From Anaeromassilibacillus senegalensis (GTDB lineage: Bacteria; Bacillota; Clostridia; Oscillospirales; Acutalibacteraceae), in the NCBI RefSeq assembly GCF_001261775.1, contig NZ_LN868538.1, positions 310,001-374,000 of the forward strand: a stretch of 64,000 nt of DNA, in the 5' to 3' direction. A program made the translations under genes and the position numbers. Positions 16,111 to 24,430 of this stretch are shown here, one piece after another. Position 1 is the first letter of the stretch; each line of letters starts with the position of its first letter. The notes beneath the pieces are model-generated. The model was not told the DNA's origin, made no database searches, and was given only the letters and a program-made list of their open reading frames with translations.

Positions 16111-16116
16111 ATTATA
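16111..16116 (-). promoter_or_regulatory. pyrC: -10 element of the pyrC promoter
   Basis: TGTTATAAT on the minus strand, an extended -10, with only a poor -35 (TTGCAC, 15 bp). About 125 nt of leader follow, with two small hairpins (CGGAAG/CTTCCG and AGAGGC/GCCTCT). I see no U-run attenuator and no clear PyrR site. Confidence 0.5.
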
Positions 16117-16191
16117 ACATATCCGTGGACCGTGCAACAGTCCAACGGCTGAAAACGGTTCATTCGGGATATGATTCATGCTTTCTCATTC

Positions 16192-16260
16192 CGGTATGAT
16201 TCAATGTTCTCTCAGCCGTCGGGGGCTTCGCCTCCGCTTACGGCGTGAGGTTATTATACC
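16192..16260. repeat. Family 1 hairpin, single copy
   Basis: CGGTATGATTCAATGTTC starts a hairpin CTCA-GCCGT-CGGGGGC / GCCTCCG-ACGGC-GTGAG ending TTATTATACC. Compared with the 2-kb array, both arms are changed together (GGCGT/ACGCC to GCCGT/ACGGC; CAAAATC/GATTTTG to CGGGGGC/GCCTCCG), so pairing is conserved. Confidence 0.85.
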
Positions 16261-16302
16261 GTATTGGACAGTAAAAAGCAAAACCTTCCAACTTTCTGCT
16301 GC

Positions 16303-16340
16303 AAAGAACCCGAAGCGACAGTTGCCGCTTCGGGTTCTTT
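16303..16340 (-). terminator. Terminator of the hydrogenase operon
   Basis: Perfect stem AAAGAACCCGAAGCG/CGCTTCGGGTTCTTT, 30 bases past the hydA stop. Confidence 0.85.
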
Positions 16341-16369
16341 AAAATGCGTGACATCCACGCCGAAATTTA

Positions 16370-18115
16370 TTAATATTTCTTGCGCGCCACGTAGCTGGTG
16401 TGCAGGAGCTCATGCGCCTTATGGCTGCCGGGCTCGCCCAGATACTCATCGTAGACCAGCTTGATCAACGGGCTCTCGTGGCTCTTGCGCAGCGGGAGGT
16501 TCTTGTCTTCCTCATACAGCGCCTTGGCACGGTCCGCCTTCAGGTCTGTGAAGCTGCGCACGGTGGACGACTGGATCGGCTGGCCGCCGCCGTTGACGCA
16601 TCCGCCCGGGCAGCACATGATCTCGATAAAGTGGTAATCCGCCTCGCCGCTGCGAACCTTCTCCAACACCTCATTGGCATTGTTCAGGCCGCTGACGGCC
16701 GCAACCTTGACATCCATACCGCCGATATGGTAAACCGCTTCTTTGATACCCTCGGTGCCGCGCACCTCGGTATACTCGATGTTCTCGACGCTCTTGCCTT
16801 CCAGAACATCTGCTGCGGTACGCAGAGCCGCTTCCATTACACCGCCGGTCGCGCCAAAGATGGCGGCCGCGCCGGTGGAAACGCCCATCGCGTCGTCAAA
16901 GTCCTCATCCGGCAGGTTGACGAAGTCCAGATGCGCCATGTTGATCAGGCGGGAAAGCTCGCGGGTAGTGATCGCAATATCGGTATCCGGCAGTTCTTCG
17001 CCTGCCGCGCTCATATCGTCGCGCTTGATCTCAAATTTCTTCGCGGTGCAGGGCATGACGCTCACAACCACGATATTTTTCGGATCCAGATTGTTCTTCT
17101 CTGCGAACCAGGTTTTGATCATTGCGCCGGTCATCTGCTGCGGGGATTTGCAGCTGGAAACGTTCGGCAGGAGATCCGGGAAGTAATGTTCACAGAATTT
17201 CACCCATCCGGGAGAGCAGGAAGTGATCATCGGCAGAACGCCGCCGTTTTTCACTCTTCCGAGGAATTCGGTGGCCTCTTCCATGATGGTGAGGTCCGCA
17301 CCGAAGTCGGTATCAAACACTTTATCAAAGCCCAGACGGCGCAGCGCTGCAACCATCTTGCCCTTGACGTTGGTTCCAACCGGCATACCGAAGCATTCGC
17401 CCAGCGTTGCACGGATGGCCGGAGCGGTCTGTACCACGACGTACTTCTCCGGATCGTTGATCGCGGCCATCACATCGTCGCACTGGTCGCGCTCGGTGAG
17501 GGCGCCGGTCGGGCAGCTTACGACGCACTGGCCGCAGGATACGCAGGCCACGTCGCTCAGCGGACGCTCAAACATGCAGCCGATATGGGTATCGAAGCCG
17601 CGGCTGTTCGGGCCGATGACGGATACATGCTGATTGGCGCACGCTGCGACGCAGCGGCGGCACAGGATGCACTTGCCGTTGTCGCGCACCAGATAGTCGG
17701 TGGTTTCATCGACCAGCGCTTCCGGCTTGGAACCGTCGAAATATTCGGCGTCGTCCACGCCGAGCTCATAGCACAGCGACTGCAGCTCGCAGCTTCCGCT
17801 GCGCTTGCAGGTGAGGCATTTTCTGTCATGCACAGAGAGCAACAGCTCCAATGTCAGCTTTCTGGACTGCTGCACCTTGGGCGTATTGGTGAAAACCTCC
17901 ATCCCCTCGTTGACCGGATAAACACAGGCCGCCACCAGGGAACGGGCGCCTTTTACTTCTACAACGCACATACGGCAAGCGCCGATTTCGTTGATGTCCT
18001 TCAGGAAGCACAGGGTCGGGATATTGATTCCCGCAAATCTTGCGGCCTCCAAAATGGTGGAACCAGCCGGCACTGAGAGGGGCATGCCGTTGATTTTGAT
18101 ATTGACCATACTCAT
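16370..18115 (-). CDS. hydA: [FeFe]-hydrogenase catalytic subunit HydA (NADH-linked, multi-subunit)
   Basis: This 581-residue catalytic subunit produces H2 using reduced ferredoxin and NADH in the HydABC complex. Order: [2Fe-2S] domain (LCFLKDINEIGACRMCVVEV, residues about 36-55), His-Cys cluster (DRKCLTCKRSGSCELQSLC), two [4Fe-4S] clusters (CILCRRCVAAC; CVSCGQCVVSCPTGAL), then the H-cluster domain with ITSCSPGWVKF, VMPCTAKKFE and IEIMCCPGGCVNGGGQP. It ends with a small-subunit-like tail. ATG 18115 is used (AAGGAG 10 bases upstream); the GTG at 18124 is too close. Last gene of the operon. Confidence 0.95.
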   Translation of the reverse strand: MSMVNIKINGMPLSVPAGSTILEAARFAGINIPTLCFLKDINEIGACRMCVVEVKGARSLVAACVYPVNEGMEVFTNTPKVQQSRKLTLELLLSVHDRKCLTCKRSGSCELQSLCYELGVDDAEYFDGSKPEALVDETTDYLVRDNGKCILCRRCVAACANQHVSVIGPNSRGFDTHIGCMFERPLSDVACVSCGQCVVSCPTGALTERDQCDDVMAAINDPEKYVVVQTAPAIRATLGECFGMPVGTNVKGKMVAALRRLGFDKVFDTDFGADLTIMEEATEFLGRVKNGGVLPMITSCSPGWVKFCEHYFPDLLPNVSSCKSPQQMTGAMIKTWFAEKNNLDPKNIVVVSVMPCTAKKFEIKRDDMSAAGEELPDTDIAITTRELSRLINMAHLDFVNLPDEDFDDAMGVSTGAAAIFGATGGVMEAALRTAADVLEGKSVENIEYTEVRGTEGIKEAVYHIGGMDVKVAAVSGLNNANEVLEKVRSGEADYHFIEIMCCPGGCVNGGGQPIQSSTVRSFTDLKADRAKALYEEDKNLPLRKSHESPLIKLVYDEYLGEPGSHKAHELLHTSYVARKKY

Positions 18116-18133
18116 TGTTGGCACACTCCTTTC

Positions 18134-19927
18134 TTATCTCTTCACAATTGCGTTGAACTTGCACTTCTCCATGCAAGCGCCGCACTTGATACATTTGACC
18201 GTGTCTATCACATGCGGCTTCTTGACCGTACCGGTGATAGCGCCAACCGGGCAGTTGCGCGCGCAGAGCGTGCAGCCCTTACACTTGTCCTCAATGATAT
18301 GATAGTTGGTGAGAGCCTTGCAGGCGCCCGCCGGACAGCGCTTCTCCGTGACGTGCGCGATGTACTCGTCGCGGAAATAGTGCAGCGTGGACAGCACCGG
18401 GTTCGGTGCGGTCTGGCCCAAAGCGCACAGCGCGTTCTCTTTCAGATACTCGCACAGCTCTTCCATCTTGTCGATGTCTTCCAGGGTGCCGTTGCCGCTG
18501 GTGATCTTGTTGAGCAGCTCCAGCAGGCGGCGGGTGCCGACGCGGCAGGGCGTACATTTGCCGCAGGACTCGTCAACGGTGAATTCCAGGAAGAACTTCG
18601 CGATATCCACCATACAGGTGGTGTCGTCCATGACGATCAAACCGCCGGAACCCATCATGGAACCGATGGCAATCAGGTTGTCATAGTCGATCGGCACATC
18701 CATCTGGGAAGCCGGGATGCAGCCGCCGGAAGGTCCGCCGGTCTGTGCCGCCTTGAAGGTGTGGCCGCCCGGAACGCCGCCGCCGATTTCCTCGACGATC
18801 TCGCGCAGGGTGGTGCCCATCGGCACTTCCACCAGGCCAGTGTGCTCGATCTTGCCGCCGAGCGCGAACACCTTGGTGCCCTTGCTCTTCTCCGTACCCA
18901 TGGAGGAGAACCAGTCGGCGCCCTTGAGGATAATCTGGGGGATGTTGGCCCAGGTCTCGACGTTGTTCAGGATGGTCGGTTTGCCGAACAATCCCTTAAG
19001 CGCCGGGAACGGCGGACGGGGACGCGGCTCACCGCGCTTGCCTTCGATCGAGGTCATCAATGCGGTTTCTTCACCGCATACGAATGCGCCCGCGCCGAGG
19101 CGAAGCTCAATATTAAAGTTAAAACCACTGTCAAAGATATTATCGCCCATCAGGCCGTATTCCTTGGCCTGATCGATGGCGATCTGGAGACGTTTGACCG
19201 CGATCGGATATTCCGCGCGGACATAAATATAGCCCTGGGACGCGCCGATTGCATAGCCGGCGATCGTCATGGCTTCCAACACGGCGTGCGGGTCGCCTTC
19301 CAAGATGGAACGGTCCATAAACGCGCCTGGGTCGCCTTCGTCAGCGTTGCAGCAGACGTACTTCTGATCCGCCTGGTTCTGTGCAGCAAAGCTCCACTTC
19401 AGGCCGGTCGGGAAGCCCGCGCCGCCGCGGCCGCGCAGCCCGGATTTCTTCATTACATCAATGACCTGTTCCGGCGTCATTTCCGTCAGGGCCTTACCCA
19501 GCGCCTGATAGCCGTCCACTGCTATGTACTCGTCGATGTCCTCGGGGTTGATCACGCCGCAGTTGCGCAGCGCAACGCGGTTCTGTTTTTCATAGAAAGG
19601 CGTGTGGTTCAGGGACTTGATGGCATCGGAATTCTCCACCACGGTCTCTTGGTACAGAAGTCTCTTGACGATTCTTCCCTTGAGCAGATGCTCTTCCACG
19701 ATCTCCGGCACATCCTCGGGCTTTACCATGCTGTAGAAAGCGCCTTCCGGATAGATGATCATGATCGGGCCGAGCGCACACAGGCCAAAGCAGCCCGTGC
19801 GAATCACATTGACCTCTTTTTCAAGGCCCTGTGCGGCAATTTCTTCTTTGAGCTTATCAATGATCAGCTCGCTGTTTGAGGAGGTACAGCCGGTACCGCC
19901 GCAAACCAATACATTGGAACGATACAT
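18134..19927 (-). CDS. hydB: NADH-binding hydrogenase subunit HydB (NuoF-like)
   Basis: The 597-residue flavoprotein subunit of HydABC. Residues 1-95 are a thioredoxin-like [2Fe-2S] domain (VLVCGGTGCTSS...NVIRTGCFGLCALGP). The NuoF core has the FMN loop GLRGRGGAGFPTGLKW and the NADH region FVCGEETALMTSIEG. ESCGKCTPCRVGTRRLLE is the [4Fe-4S] site of NuoF. The C-terminus adds two ferredoxin clusters (DKCKGCTLCARNCPVGAI and VKCIKCGACMEKCKFNAI). This is the full set expected of a bifurcating-type HydB. Spacing to hydA is 18 bases. Confidence 0.95.
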   Translation of the reverse strand: MYRSNVLVCGGTGCTSSNSELIIDKLKEEIAAQGLEKEVNVIRTGCFGLCALGPIMIIYPEGAFYSMVKPEDVPEIVEEHLLKGRIVKRLLYQETVVENSDAIKSLNHTPFYEKQNRVALRNCGVINPEDIDEYIAVDGYQALGKALTEMTPEQVIDVMKKSGLRGRGGAGFPTGLKWSFAAQNQADQKYVCCNADEGDPGAFMDRSILEGDPHAVLEAMTIAGYAIGASQGYIYVRAEYPIAVKRLQIAIDQAKEYGLMGDNIFDSGFNFNIELRLGAGAFVCGEETALMTSIEGKRGEPRPRPPFPALKGLFGKPTILNNVETWANIPQIILKGADWFSSMGTEKSKGTKVFALGGKIEHTGLVEVPMGTTLREIVEEIGGGVPGGHTFKAAQTGGPSGGCIPASQMDVPIDYDNLIAIGSMMGSGGLIVMDDTTCMVDIAKFFLEFTVDESCGKCTPCRVGTRRLLELLNKITSGNGTLEDIDKMEELCEYLKENALCALGQTAPNPVLSTLHYFRDEYIAHVTEKRCPAGACKALTNYHIIEDKCKGCTLCARNCPVGAITGTVKKPHVIDTVKCIKCGACMEKCKFNAIVKR

Positions 19928-19939
19928 TTTGCAGCCTCC

Positions 19940-20311
19940 TTATTTTGAATTTGCGCCGATGGTGTATTCTGTCACGACATTGCCGTTGACCAGATGATCG
20001 TTGACAACACGCGTTACCTTTTCAGGGGTCATCTTGACATAGGTGACCTTTTCCTTACCGGGCTCCACGATCTCGACGACCGGCTCAAACTGGCAGATGC
20101 CGATGCAGCCCGTCTGGGTCACCATGACGTTCTGGAGGCCTCTTTTTGCCACCTCGTCCACAAGGGTGGTGAGGACCGGGCGCGCACCCGCCGCAATGCC
20201 GCAGGTGGCCATGCCGACCAGCACGCGGATTGCGTCGTCCTGTCCCTCGCGCAGCGTCACTCTGCTGCGGGCTTTATCACGGATTGCCTGAAGTTCAGCT
20301 AACGACTTCAT
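19940..20311 (-). CDS. Thioredoxin-like [2Fe-2S] ferredoxin protein of the hydrogenase operon
   Basis: 123 residues. The thioredoxin-like [2Fe-2S] fold is shown by VGMATCGIAAGARPV and VTQTGCIGICQFEPVVEI, giving four cysteines. This resembles the N-terminal domain of HydB, from which it may have been duplicated. It probably carries electrons near the hydrogenase. The start is ATG 20311 with GGGGAG 11 bases upstream; the longer frame overlaps the preceding gene. Such genes regularly sit between an ATPase gene and hydB in Clostridia. Confidence 0.85.
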   Translation of the reverse strand: MKSLAELQAIRDKARSRVTLREGQDDAIRVLVGMATCGIAAGARPVLTTLVDEVAKRGLQNVMVTQTGCIGICQFEPVVEIVEPGKEKVTYVKMTPEKVTRVVNDHLVNGNVVTEYTIGANSK

Positions 20312-20313
20312 AA

Positions 20314-20868
20314 CTATATTTTCTCCCCTTTGATGCATTCTGTTTGTTCTTCGAGGTATTCCCTGATCCACGCAACGACATCCGGCGTGTTCAGCTCCAC
20401 CTCTTCTCCAAGAATCCCGCGCAGTTCGCGGGTGTCCAGGGTAAACTCGCGTTCGTCCATCTTGTGATGGAACACAAAATCCCGGTCCGTGTTGCAGGTA
20501 ATCAGCAGCAGCACGGTGGAATTGATGTCTCCCAACGGGATAAAATCCACGTGGGACGGCACAAATTCCGCACGCACAGTCGTGCCCTCGCCGGGCACAG
20601 AGTGAATCTGCAGCCCGCCGCCCGTCATTTCCGCCTCCATTTTAAAAAGCGGAATGCCGAGGCCAACCTTGCGCGTGGTGCGCGTCGTAAAAAACGGGTC
20701 CGTCACCCGGGCCACCTGCTCCGCGCTCATGCCGCGGCCGTTGTCGATGATCGAAATCACCAGCCGGTCCGCCGCGCTGCTCTGGCAGACATCTATCGTG
20801 ACCAGACTCGCCCCCGCCGATATGGAATTCTGCGCAATGTCCATCACATTTAAAGACAGTTCACGCAT
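20314..20868 (-). CDS. HATPase-domain protein of the hydrogenase operon
   Basis: A 184-residue GHKL ATPase without the phospho-acceptor His domain of a true kinase. Visible boxes: N (MDIAQNSISAGAS), G1 (ISIIDNGRGMSAEQ), F (TDPFFTTR) and G2 (KVGLGIPLFKMEAEMTGG). A further 75 residues of unknown fold follow. It lies two bases before the ferredoxin gene and one base after hydC, so it is made with the hydrogenase, but its partner is unknown. A redox-linked kinase or anti-sigma role is conceivable. Confidence 0.82.
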   Translation of the reverse strand: MRELSLNVMDIAQNSISAGASLVTIDVCQSSAADRLVISIIDNGRGMSAEQVARVTDPFFTTRTTRKVGLGIPLFKMEAEMTGGGLQIHSVPGEGTTVRAEFVPSHVDFIPLGDINSTVLLLITCNTDRDFVFHHKMDEREFTLDTRELRGILGEEVELNTPDVVAWIREYLEEQTECIKGEKI

Positions 20869-20869
20869 A

Positions 20870-21364
20870 TCAGTTGTACTTTGCCAAAATACCGTCGATT
20901 TCTTCCGGCACCAGACGGCCGTAAACGTCGTCGTTGATGGTCAGAACCGGAGCCAGGCCGCATGCGCCGATACAACGGCAGGCGGTCAGAGAGAATTTTC
21001 CATCCTCGGTGCACTCTTCCGGCTGGATGCCCAGATTCGCGCTGACCTTGTCCAGGATCGCCGCCGCGCCTTTTACATAGCACGCGGTGCCCAGGCAGAT
21101 GGAGATGTTGTATTTACCCTTGGGGGTAAGGGAAAACTGGGAATAGAAGGTCGCCACGCCGAAAACTTCCTCCAGCGGTTTGCCCAGACCTTCCGCCACC
21201 ATGGTCTGCACTTCTACCGGCAGATAGCCGTAGATTTCCTGTGCTTCCTGCAGAACGGGCATGATTGCGCCCTTGTCGTCCTTGTGCTTTTCAATAACCG
21301 CGTGCAGTTGTTTCTCCTGCTCCGGGGTTCCACTGAAAGGCAGATTGCTGATTTTTTTTTGCAT
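20870..21364 (-). CDS. hydC: Hydrogenase subunit HydC (NuoE-like, [2Fe-2S])
   Basis: The 164-residue thioredoxin-like [2Fe-2S] subunit of HydABC, homologous to NuoE. ATFYSQFSLTPKGKYNI, CLGTACYVKGA and LTACRCIGACGLAPVL contain the four cluster cysteines. ATG 21364 has GGGAGG 7 bases upstream; the longer frame from 21433 reaches into the promoter. It is the first gene of the catalytic half of the operon and has its own promoter and Rex-like operators upstream. Confidence 0.93.
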   Translation of the reverse strand: MQKKISNLPFSGTPEQEKQLHAVIEKHKDDKGAIMPVLQEAQEIYGYLPVEVQTMVAEGLGKPLEEVFGVATFYSQFSLTPKGKYNISICLGTACYVKGAAAILDKVSANLGIQPEECTEDGKFSLTACRCIGACGLAPVLTINDDVYGRLVPEEIDGILAKYN

Positions 21365-21435
21365 TCTCGTTCCTCCCTGTGATTTCAAATGCGGCGTTCC
21401 ATTAAAAATTCGGACAGAACGCCCCATATGCATTG

Positions 21436-21447
21436 TTGTTAATTATA
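21436..21447 (-). promoter_or_regulatory. hydC: hydC promoter -10 overlapping a Rex half-site
   Basis: TATAAT (21442-21447, minus strand) abuts an exact Rex half-site TTGTTAA (21436-21442). The -35 is weak and the second half-site is poor. Confidence 0.5.
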
Positions 21448-21527
21448 GCATAATGCACGACTAAAATCTACATTTTCTACTAAATTTTCATGATTCCTTG
21501 CTTTTTTTCCATGGGAAATTCATTTGT

Positions 21528-21545
21528 TTGTTATAATTTTATCAA
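21528..21545. promoter_or_regulatory. Rex-like operator upstream of hydC (site 1)
   Basis: TTGTTATAATTTTATCAA matches the Rex consensus TTGTTAANNNNTTAACAA with one mismatch in each half, and covers a possible minus-strand -10 (TATAAC). Confidence 0.5.
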
Positions 21546-21588
21546 TTACCCCTTGATATATCGCATCCCCTGGGGATTCTTCCATAGA

Positions 21589-21606
21589 TTGTTACTGATT
21601 TAACAG
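21589..21606. promoter_or_regulatory. Rex-like operator upstream of hydC (site 2)
   Basis: TTGTTACTGATTTAACAG matches TTGTTAANNNNTTAACAA with one mismatch in each half. The rex gene itself lies at 54125. Confidence 0.5.
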
Positions 21607-21626
21607 ATCGGATTGTTTTATTCCTC

Positions 21627-22349
21627 TTATTTGCCCTTTGGCTCATTTAAAAGTTGAATCAAACCTTTTGCGGAACACGCCGGCAGCTCCAAGCTGCACG
21701 AAGGATCCCGCATATGTTCCAGATAATGGGAATCAGAATTGTGCAAATGTCTCAATGCTGTAAGCTCCGGGTTGGTTTTCAGCAGCTTTTCCAGGCTGCC
21801 GTTAAAACTAATCTCTGCCGTGCGAAATCCGGCTTCCGGCGGAATCGCGCCCAAGGATGCGATCACGCTGTATGCCGGCTTATCCACATGCGCGGGAAAC
21901 GCCGTCCCGCCAAACCGCACCGCCTCCCAATAGACACGGTTGACACTGATCTGCGTCGCGTTGATGAGCAGGCGCTCCTCCTCGTCAAGGATATGGTCTT
22001 CCGCGTCCATCACATACTGATGGCCAAAAATTTCCGGCTTGTTCCGGATGGAATAGCTCTTCTCCTTCACATACGCTTCAAAAGCCTCCGCGGACGGCAC
22101 ATCCGGAAACAAACAGACCACATGCGCCTCTTCCTCCGTGCAAAGCTCCATGCCCGGTATTACAATCAGCCCCGCCGCTTCTCCTGCCTGAACCGCTGCC
22201 GACGTATTCCGGCAGGTATTGTGATCCGTCAGGGCGATGATATCATATCCCAGCAGCTTTGCCATGTTCACCAGGTTGCAGGGCGTCATATCATCATCGC
22301 CACAGGGAGACAAACAGGAATGCAGGTGAAGATCGTAAAGCGCCCTCAT
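21627..22349 (-). CDS. PHP-domain phosphoesterase of the hydrogenase cluster
   Basis: 240 residues with the PHP metal-binding pattern: DLHLHSCLSPCGDDDMTP at the N-terminus (HxH), IIALTDHNTCRNT (Asp-His), VIPGMELCTEEEAHVVCLF (Glu and His), and HNSDSHYLEHM near the end (His). PHP proteins hydrolyse phosphoesters or small nucleotides. Its start overlaps the stop of the DRTGG-like gene upstream (4 bases), so it belongs to the signalling half of the hydrogenase region. A signal-degrading role is an inference. About 190 bases of promoter DNA separate it from hydC. Confidence 0.86.
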   Translation of the reverse strand: MRALYDLHLHSCLSPCGDDDMTPCNLVNMAKLLGYDIIALTDHNTCRNTSAAVQAGEAAGLIVIPGMELCTEEEAHVVCLFPDVPSAEAFEAYVKEKSYSIRNKPEIFGHQYVMDAEDHILDEEERLLINATQISVNRVYWEAVRFGGTAFPAHVDKPAYSVIASLGAIPPEAGFRTAEISFNGSLEKLLKTNPELTALRHLHNSDSHYLEHMRDPSCSLELPACSAKGLIQLLNEPKGK

Positions 22350-22678
22350 TCCTTGAGCAGCTCCGCCAGCCGCGCTCCCAGCTCATAGCTGTTCTTTTCG
22401 CTGCTCAGCACAATGATTTCCTGCTGCTCCGCACGCTGCCGCGCATCCTCGTCCAGTCCCGCATTGTCCGTAAGAACAATGCAGGCCGCGTCCGCCAGGG
22501 ACGCCACCGCAATGGCGTTGACGTTGCCCATCACCGTGAACCAGGCCGCGTCCGCGGGCAGGCGCGCCATGACCCAGCTGAGCAGGTCGCCCGTATAACC
22601 TCCCGTCACCTCACGCGAAAAGTCGCCCTCTACCAATTGTTTCAAGTCCAGCTTTTCATACAGTTCCTTTACCGTCAT
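22346..22678 (-). CDS. DRTGG-like domain protein (110 aa)
   Basis: A small alpha/beta protein beginning MTVKELYEKLDLKQLVEG with the central TGGYTGDLLSWVMARLPADA, a pattern of the DRTGG-type domain found near HPr kinase and CBS proteins. The domain is thought to bind a small ligand or aid signalling. The start ATG 22678 overlaps the upstream hydrogenase-like gene by 23 bases and is preceded by AAGGAGG, so the pair is translationally linked. It is probably a paralogue of the gene at 24427. Confidence 0.75.
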   Translation of the reverse strand: MTVKELYEKLDLKQLVEGDFSREVTGGYTGDLLSWVMARLPADAAWFTVMGNVNAIAVASLADAACIVLTDNAGLDEDARQRAEQQEIIVLSSEKNSYELGARLAELLKE

Positions 22679-23984
22679 CGGTTCCGTCCTCCTTATTATG
22701 TCCCGGCACAAAACCGCCCATAGAGGACAGCGCCTGGGCCACATGCTTGATCTCTTCCCGCAGGACAAAGATGCATTCGTTCTCTTTTGCCGCGCCTTTC
22801 ACAACGTCTTCCGCAAAGGAACGGCAGGTGGGCGCGCCGCAGGAGCCGCAGTCCAGCCCGGGAAGCCGCGCGGCGATCTCGTCCATTTCTGCCATCATGC
22901 GCAGCGCCTCTCCCATGTCGTCGGATAGCTTGAGCACCGGTGCAAATTCCAGGTTGTCCTGCCACTGCATACAGGGCGGGACATCCCCTTCCAGATGGTT
23001 CTGCGATACCGGCAAATAGCGGCGCAGCCGCTGTAAGCGTGCCTTTGCCACATATGCGTTTTCCACGCAAAGCACGCCGCCGACGCAGCCGCCCGCACAG
23101 GCGTTCAGCTCGATGAAATCCAGCTCTTTGATGCGCTCGTCTTCCAGCTCCTCCAGCACACGGATCACATTGTCCACGCCGTCCGCCGCCAAATATTTAT
23201 CGTTGAGCAGGGCGGCGGATTCGCCGCCGCTGGACGCCCAGCCGACACCGATTACGCCGGACTGCATCATCGGCTCCACCGCATCCGCGTGCTCCATCTT
23301 TTCCACCAGTGTTGGAAAAATCTCGCTGATGGCGATGGCGCCGTCGACATACGAAGTTTTGGAATTGATCGGACATTTGGTATCTGTCACTTTAGCCGGA
23401 CAAGGCGTGATAAAAAAGGCCCCGATCTTTTCGAGCGGAAGTCCCGTCTTCTTCATCGCTTCCTTTTTGACAATGCGCGCCGCCGTCTCCATGGGGGAAT
23501 TCAGCGGCAGCACGTGGGAGCAGAGGTCCGGGAAGCGCACACGGATCAATCGCACCACCGCCGGGCACGCCGAGCTGATCACAGGGCGCTCCAGGACGCC
23601 CTTCTGCATCAGTTTGCGTGTTGCGTCGGAAATGAGTTCCGCACTGCGGGACACCTCGTACACCTCGTCAAAGCCAAAGGCCTTTAAACCGGTGAGCACA
23701 ATGTCGATGTCGTCCAGGTTATTGAACTGCCCGAACAGTGCAGGGGCGGGAAGGGCAATTTTATATTCGTAACCGTCCAACAGATCCAGATGATCAAATT
23801 TTGCACGCTTGGCATGATGCGGGCAGACCCGGATACATTCGCCGCAGTCAATGCAGCGCTCCGAAAGGATCAGCGCCTTGCCGTCGCGCACGCGGATCGC
23901 CTCCGTGGGGCAGCGCTTGATACAGTTGGTACATCCCATGCATTTATCCTTGTCCAAAATGACGGAATGGAAAAACTTATCCAA
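22656..23984 (-). CDS. Putative sensory-type [FeFe]-hydrogenase-like protein
   Basis: 442 residues. Two [4Fe-4S] clusters at the N-terminus (CMGCTNCIKRCPTEAI, CIDCGECIRVCPHHAK) are followed by a divergent H-cluster domain: ISSACPAVVRLIRVRFPDL, FFITPCPAKVTD, and IELNACAGGCVGGVL. The core cysteines are kept but GGGQP of catalytic enzymes is gone. A C-terminal Fe-S motif CGSCGAPTCRSFAEDV ends the protein. Similar proteins are proposed to sense H2 or redox state rather than turn it over. Neighbours (RsbW-like ATPase, DRTGG, PHP) support signalling. Confidence 0.82.
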   Translation of the reverse strand: MDKFFHSVILDKDKCMGCTNCIKRCPTEAIRVRDGKALILSERCIDCGECIRVCPHHAKRAKFDHLDLLDGYEYKIALPAPALFGQFNNLDDIDIVLTGLKAFGFDEVYEVSRSAELISDATRKLMQKGVLERPVISSACPAVVRLIRVRFPDLCSHVLPLNSPMETAARIVKKEAMKKTGLPLEKIGAFFITPCPAKVTDTKCPINSKTSYVDGAIAISEIFPTLVEKMEHADAVEPMMQSGVIGVGWASSGGESAALLNDKYLAADGVDNVIRVLEELEDERIKELDFIELNACAGGCVGGVLCVENAYVAKARLQRLRRYLPVSQNHLEGDVPPCMQWQDNLEFAPVLKLSDDMGEALRMMAEMDEIAARLPGLDCGSCGAPTCRSFAEDVVKGAAKENECIFVLREEIKHVAQALSSMGGFVPGHNKEDGTDDGKGTV

Positions 23985-23986
23985 AA

Positions 23987-24430
23987 TTAATCACCGCCTG
24001 CTTTGCTCCGATCCGTGAAAACAGTCATATGTAAGGTCGTTCCCTTGCCGACCTCGGTGTCTATCTTCAAAACGTCGGAATACTTTTTTATATTGGGCAA
24101 CCCCATACCCGCGCCGAAGCCCAGCGAACGCACGTTATCCGGCGCGGTAGACCAGCCCTCCTGCATGGCTTTGCTCACATCCTTAATACCGGGACCATGG
24201 TCCTCCAGCGCCACATAAATTTTGTCCGGATCAATCTCCACGTGCGCCGTGCCGCCGCCCGCGTGAATCACCATGTTAATTTCTCCCTCGTACATGGCGA
24301 TCGCGACGCGGCGGATCACATCCGAGCTGCAGCCGATCTTTTTCAGTTTTCTCTTGACGTCGCTGGATGCCGCGCCCGCCTGGGTGAAATCGTCTCCCGG
24401 AACTACATAATCAAAATGCAGGGTACTCAT
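23987..24430 (-). CDS. RsbW-like anti-sigma/HATPase regulatory protein
   Basis: 147 residues of the GHKL ATPase fold typical of anti-sigma factors: VAIAMYEGEINMVIHAGGG (N box), DHGPGIKDVSKAMQEGWS (G1), GFGAGMGLPNIKKYSD (G2). No kinase His domain is present. It is probably an ATP-dependent binding partner of the adjacent hydrogenase-like sensor, two bases away. No sigma factor or anti-anti-sigma (STAS) partner is visible nearby, which is odd for a classical partner-switching system. Confidence 0.83.
   Translation of the reverse strand: MSTLHFDYVVPGDDFTQAGAASSDVKRKLKKIGCSSDVIRRVAIAMYEGEINMVIHAGGGTAHVEIDPDKIYVALEDHGPGIKDVSKAMQEGWSTAPDNVRSLGFGAGMGLPNIKKYSDVLKIDTEVGKGTTLHMTVFTDRSKAGGD

Noticed and set aside
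15983..16116. PyrR-dependent attenuator in the pyrC leader
   Set aside because: Two small hairpins exist but no U run and no clear PyrR-binding sequence.
16400..18076. Long frame opposite hydA, and a similar one opposite hydB (18212-19879)
   Set aside because: Shadow frames caused by high third-position GC; the opposite strand encodes clear hydrogenase subunits.
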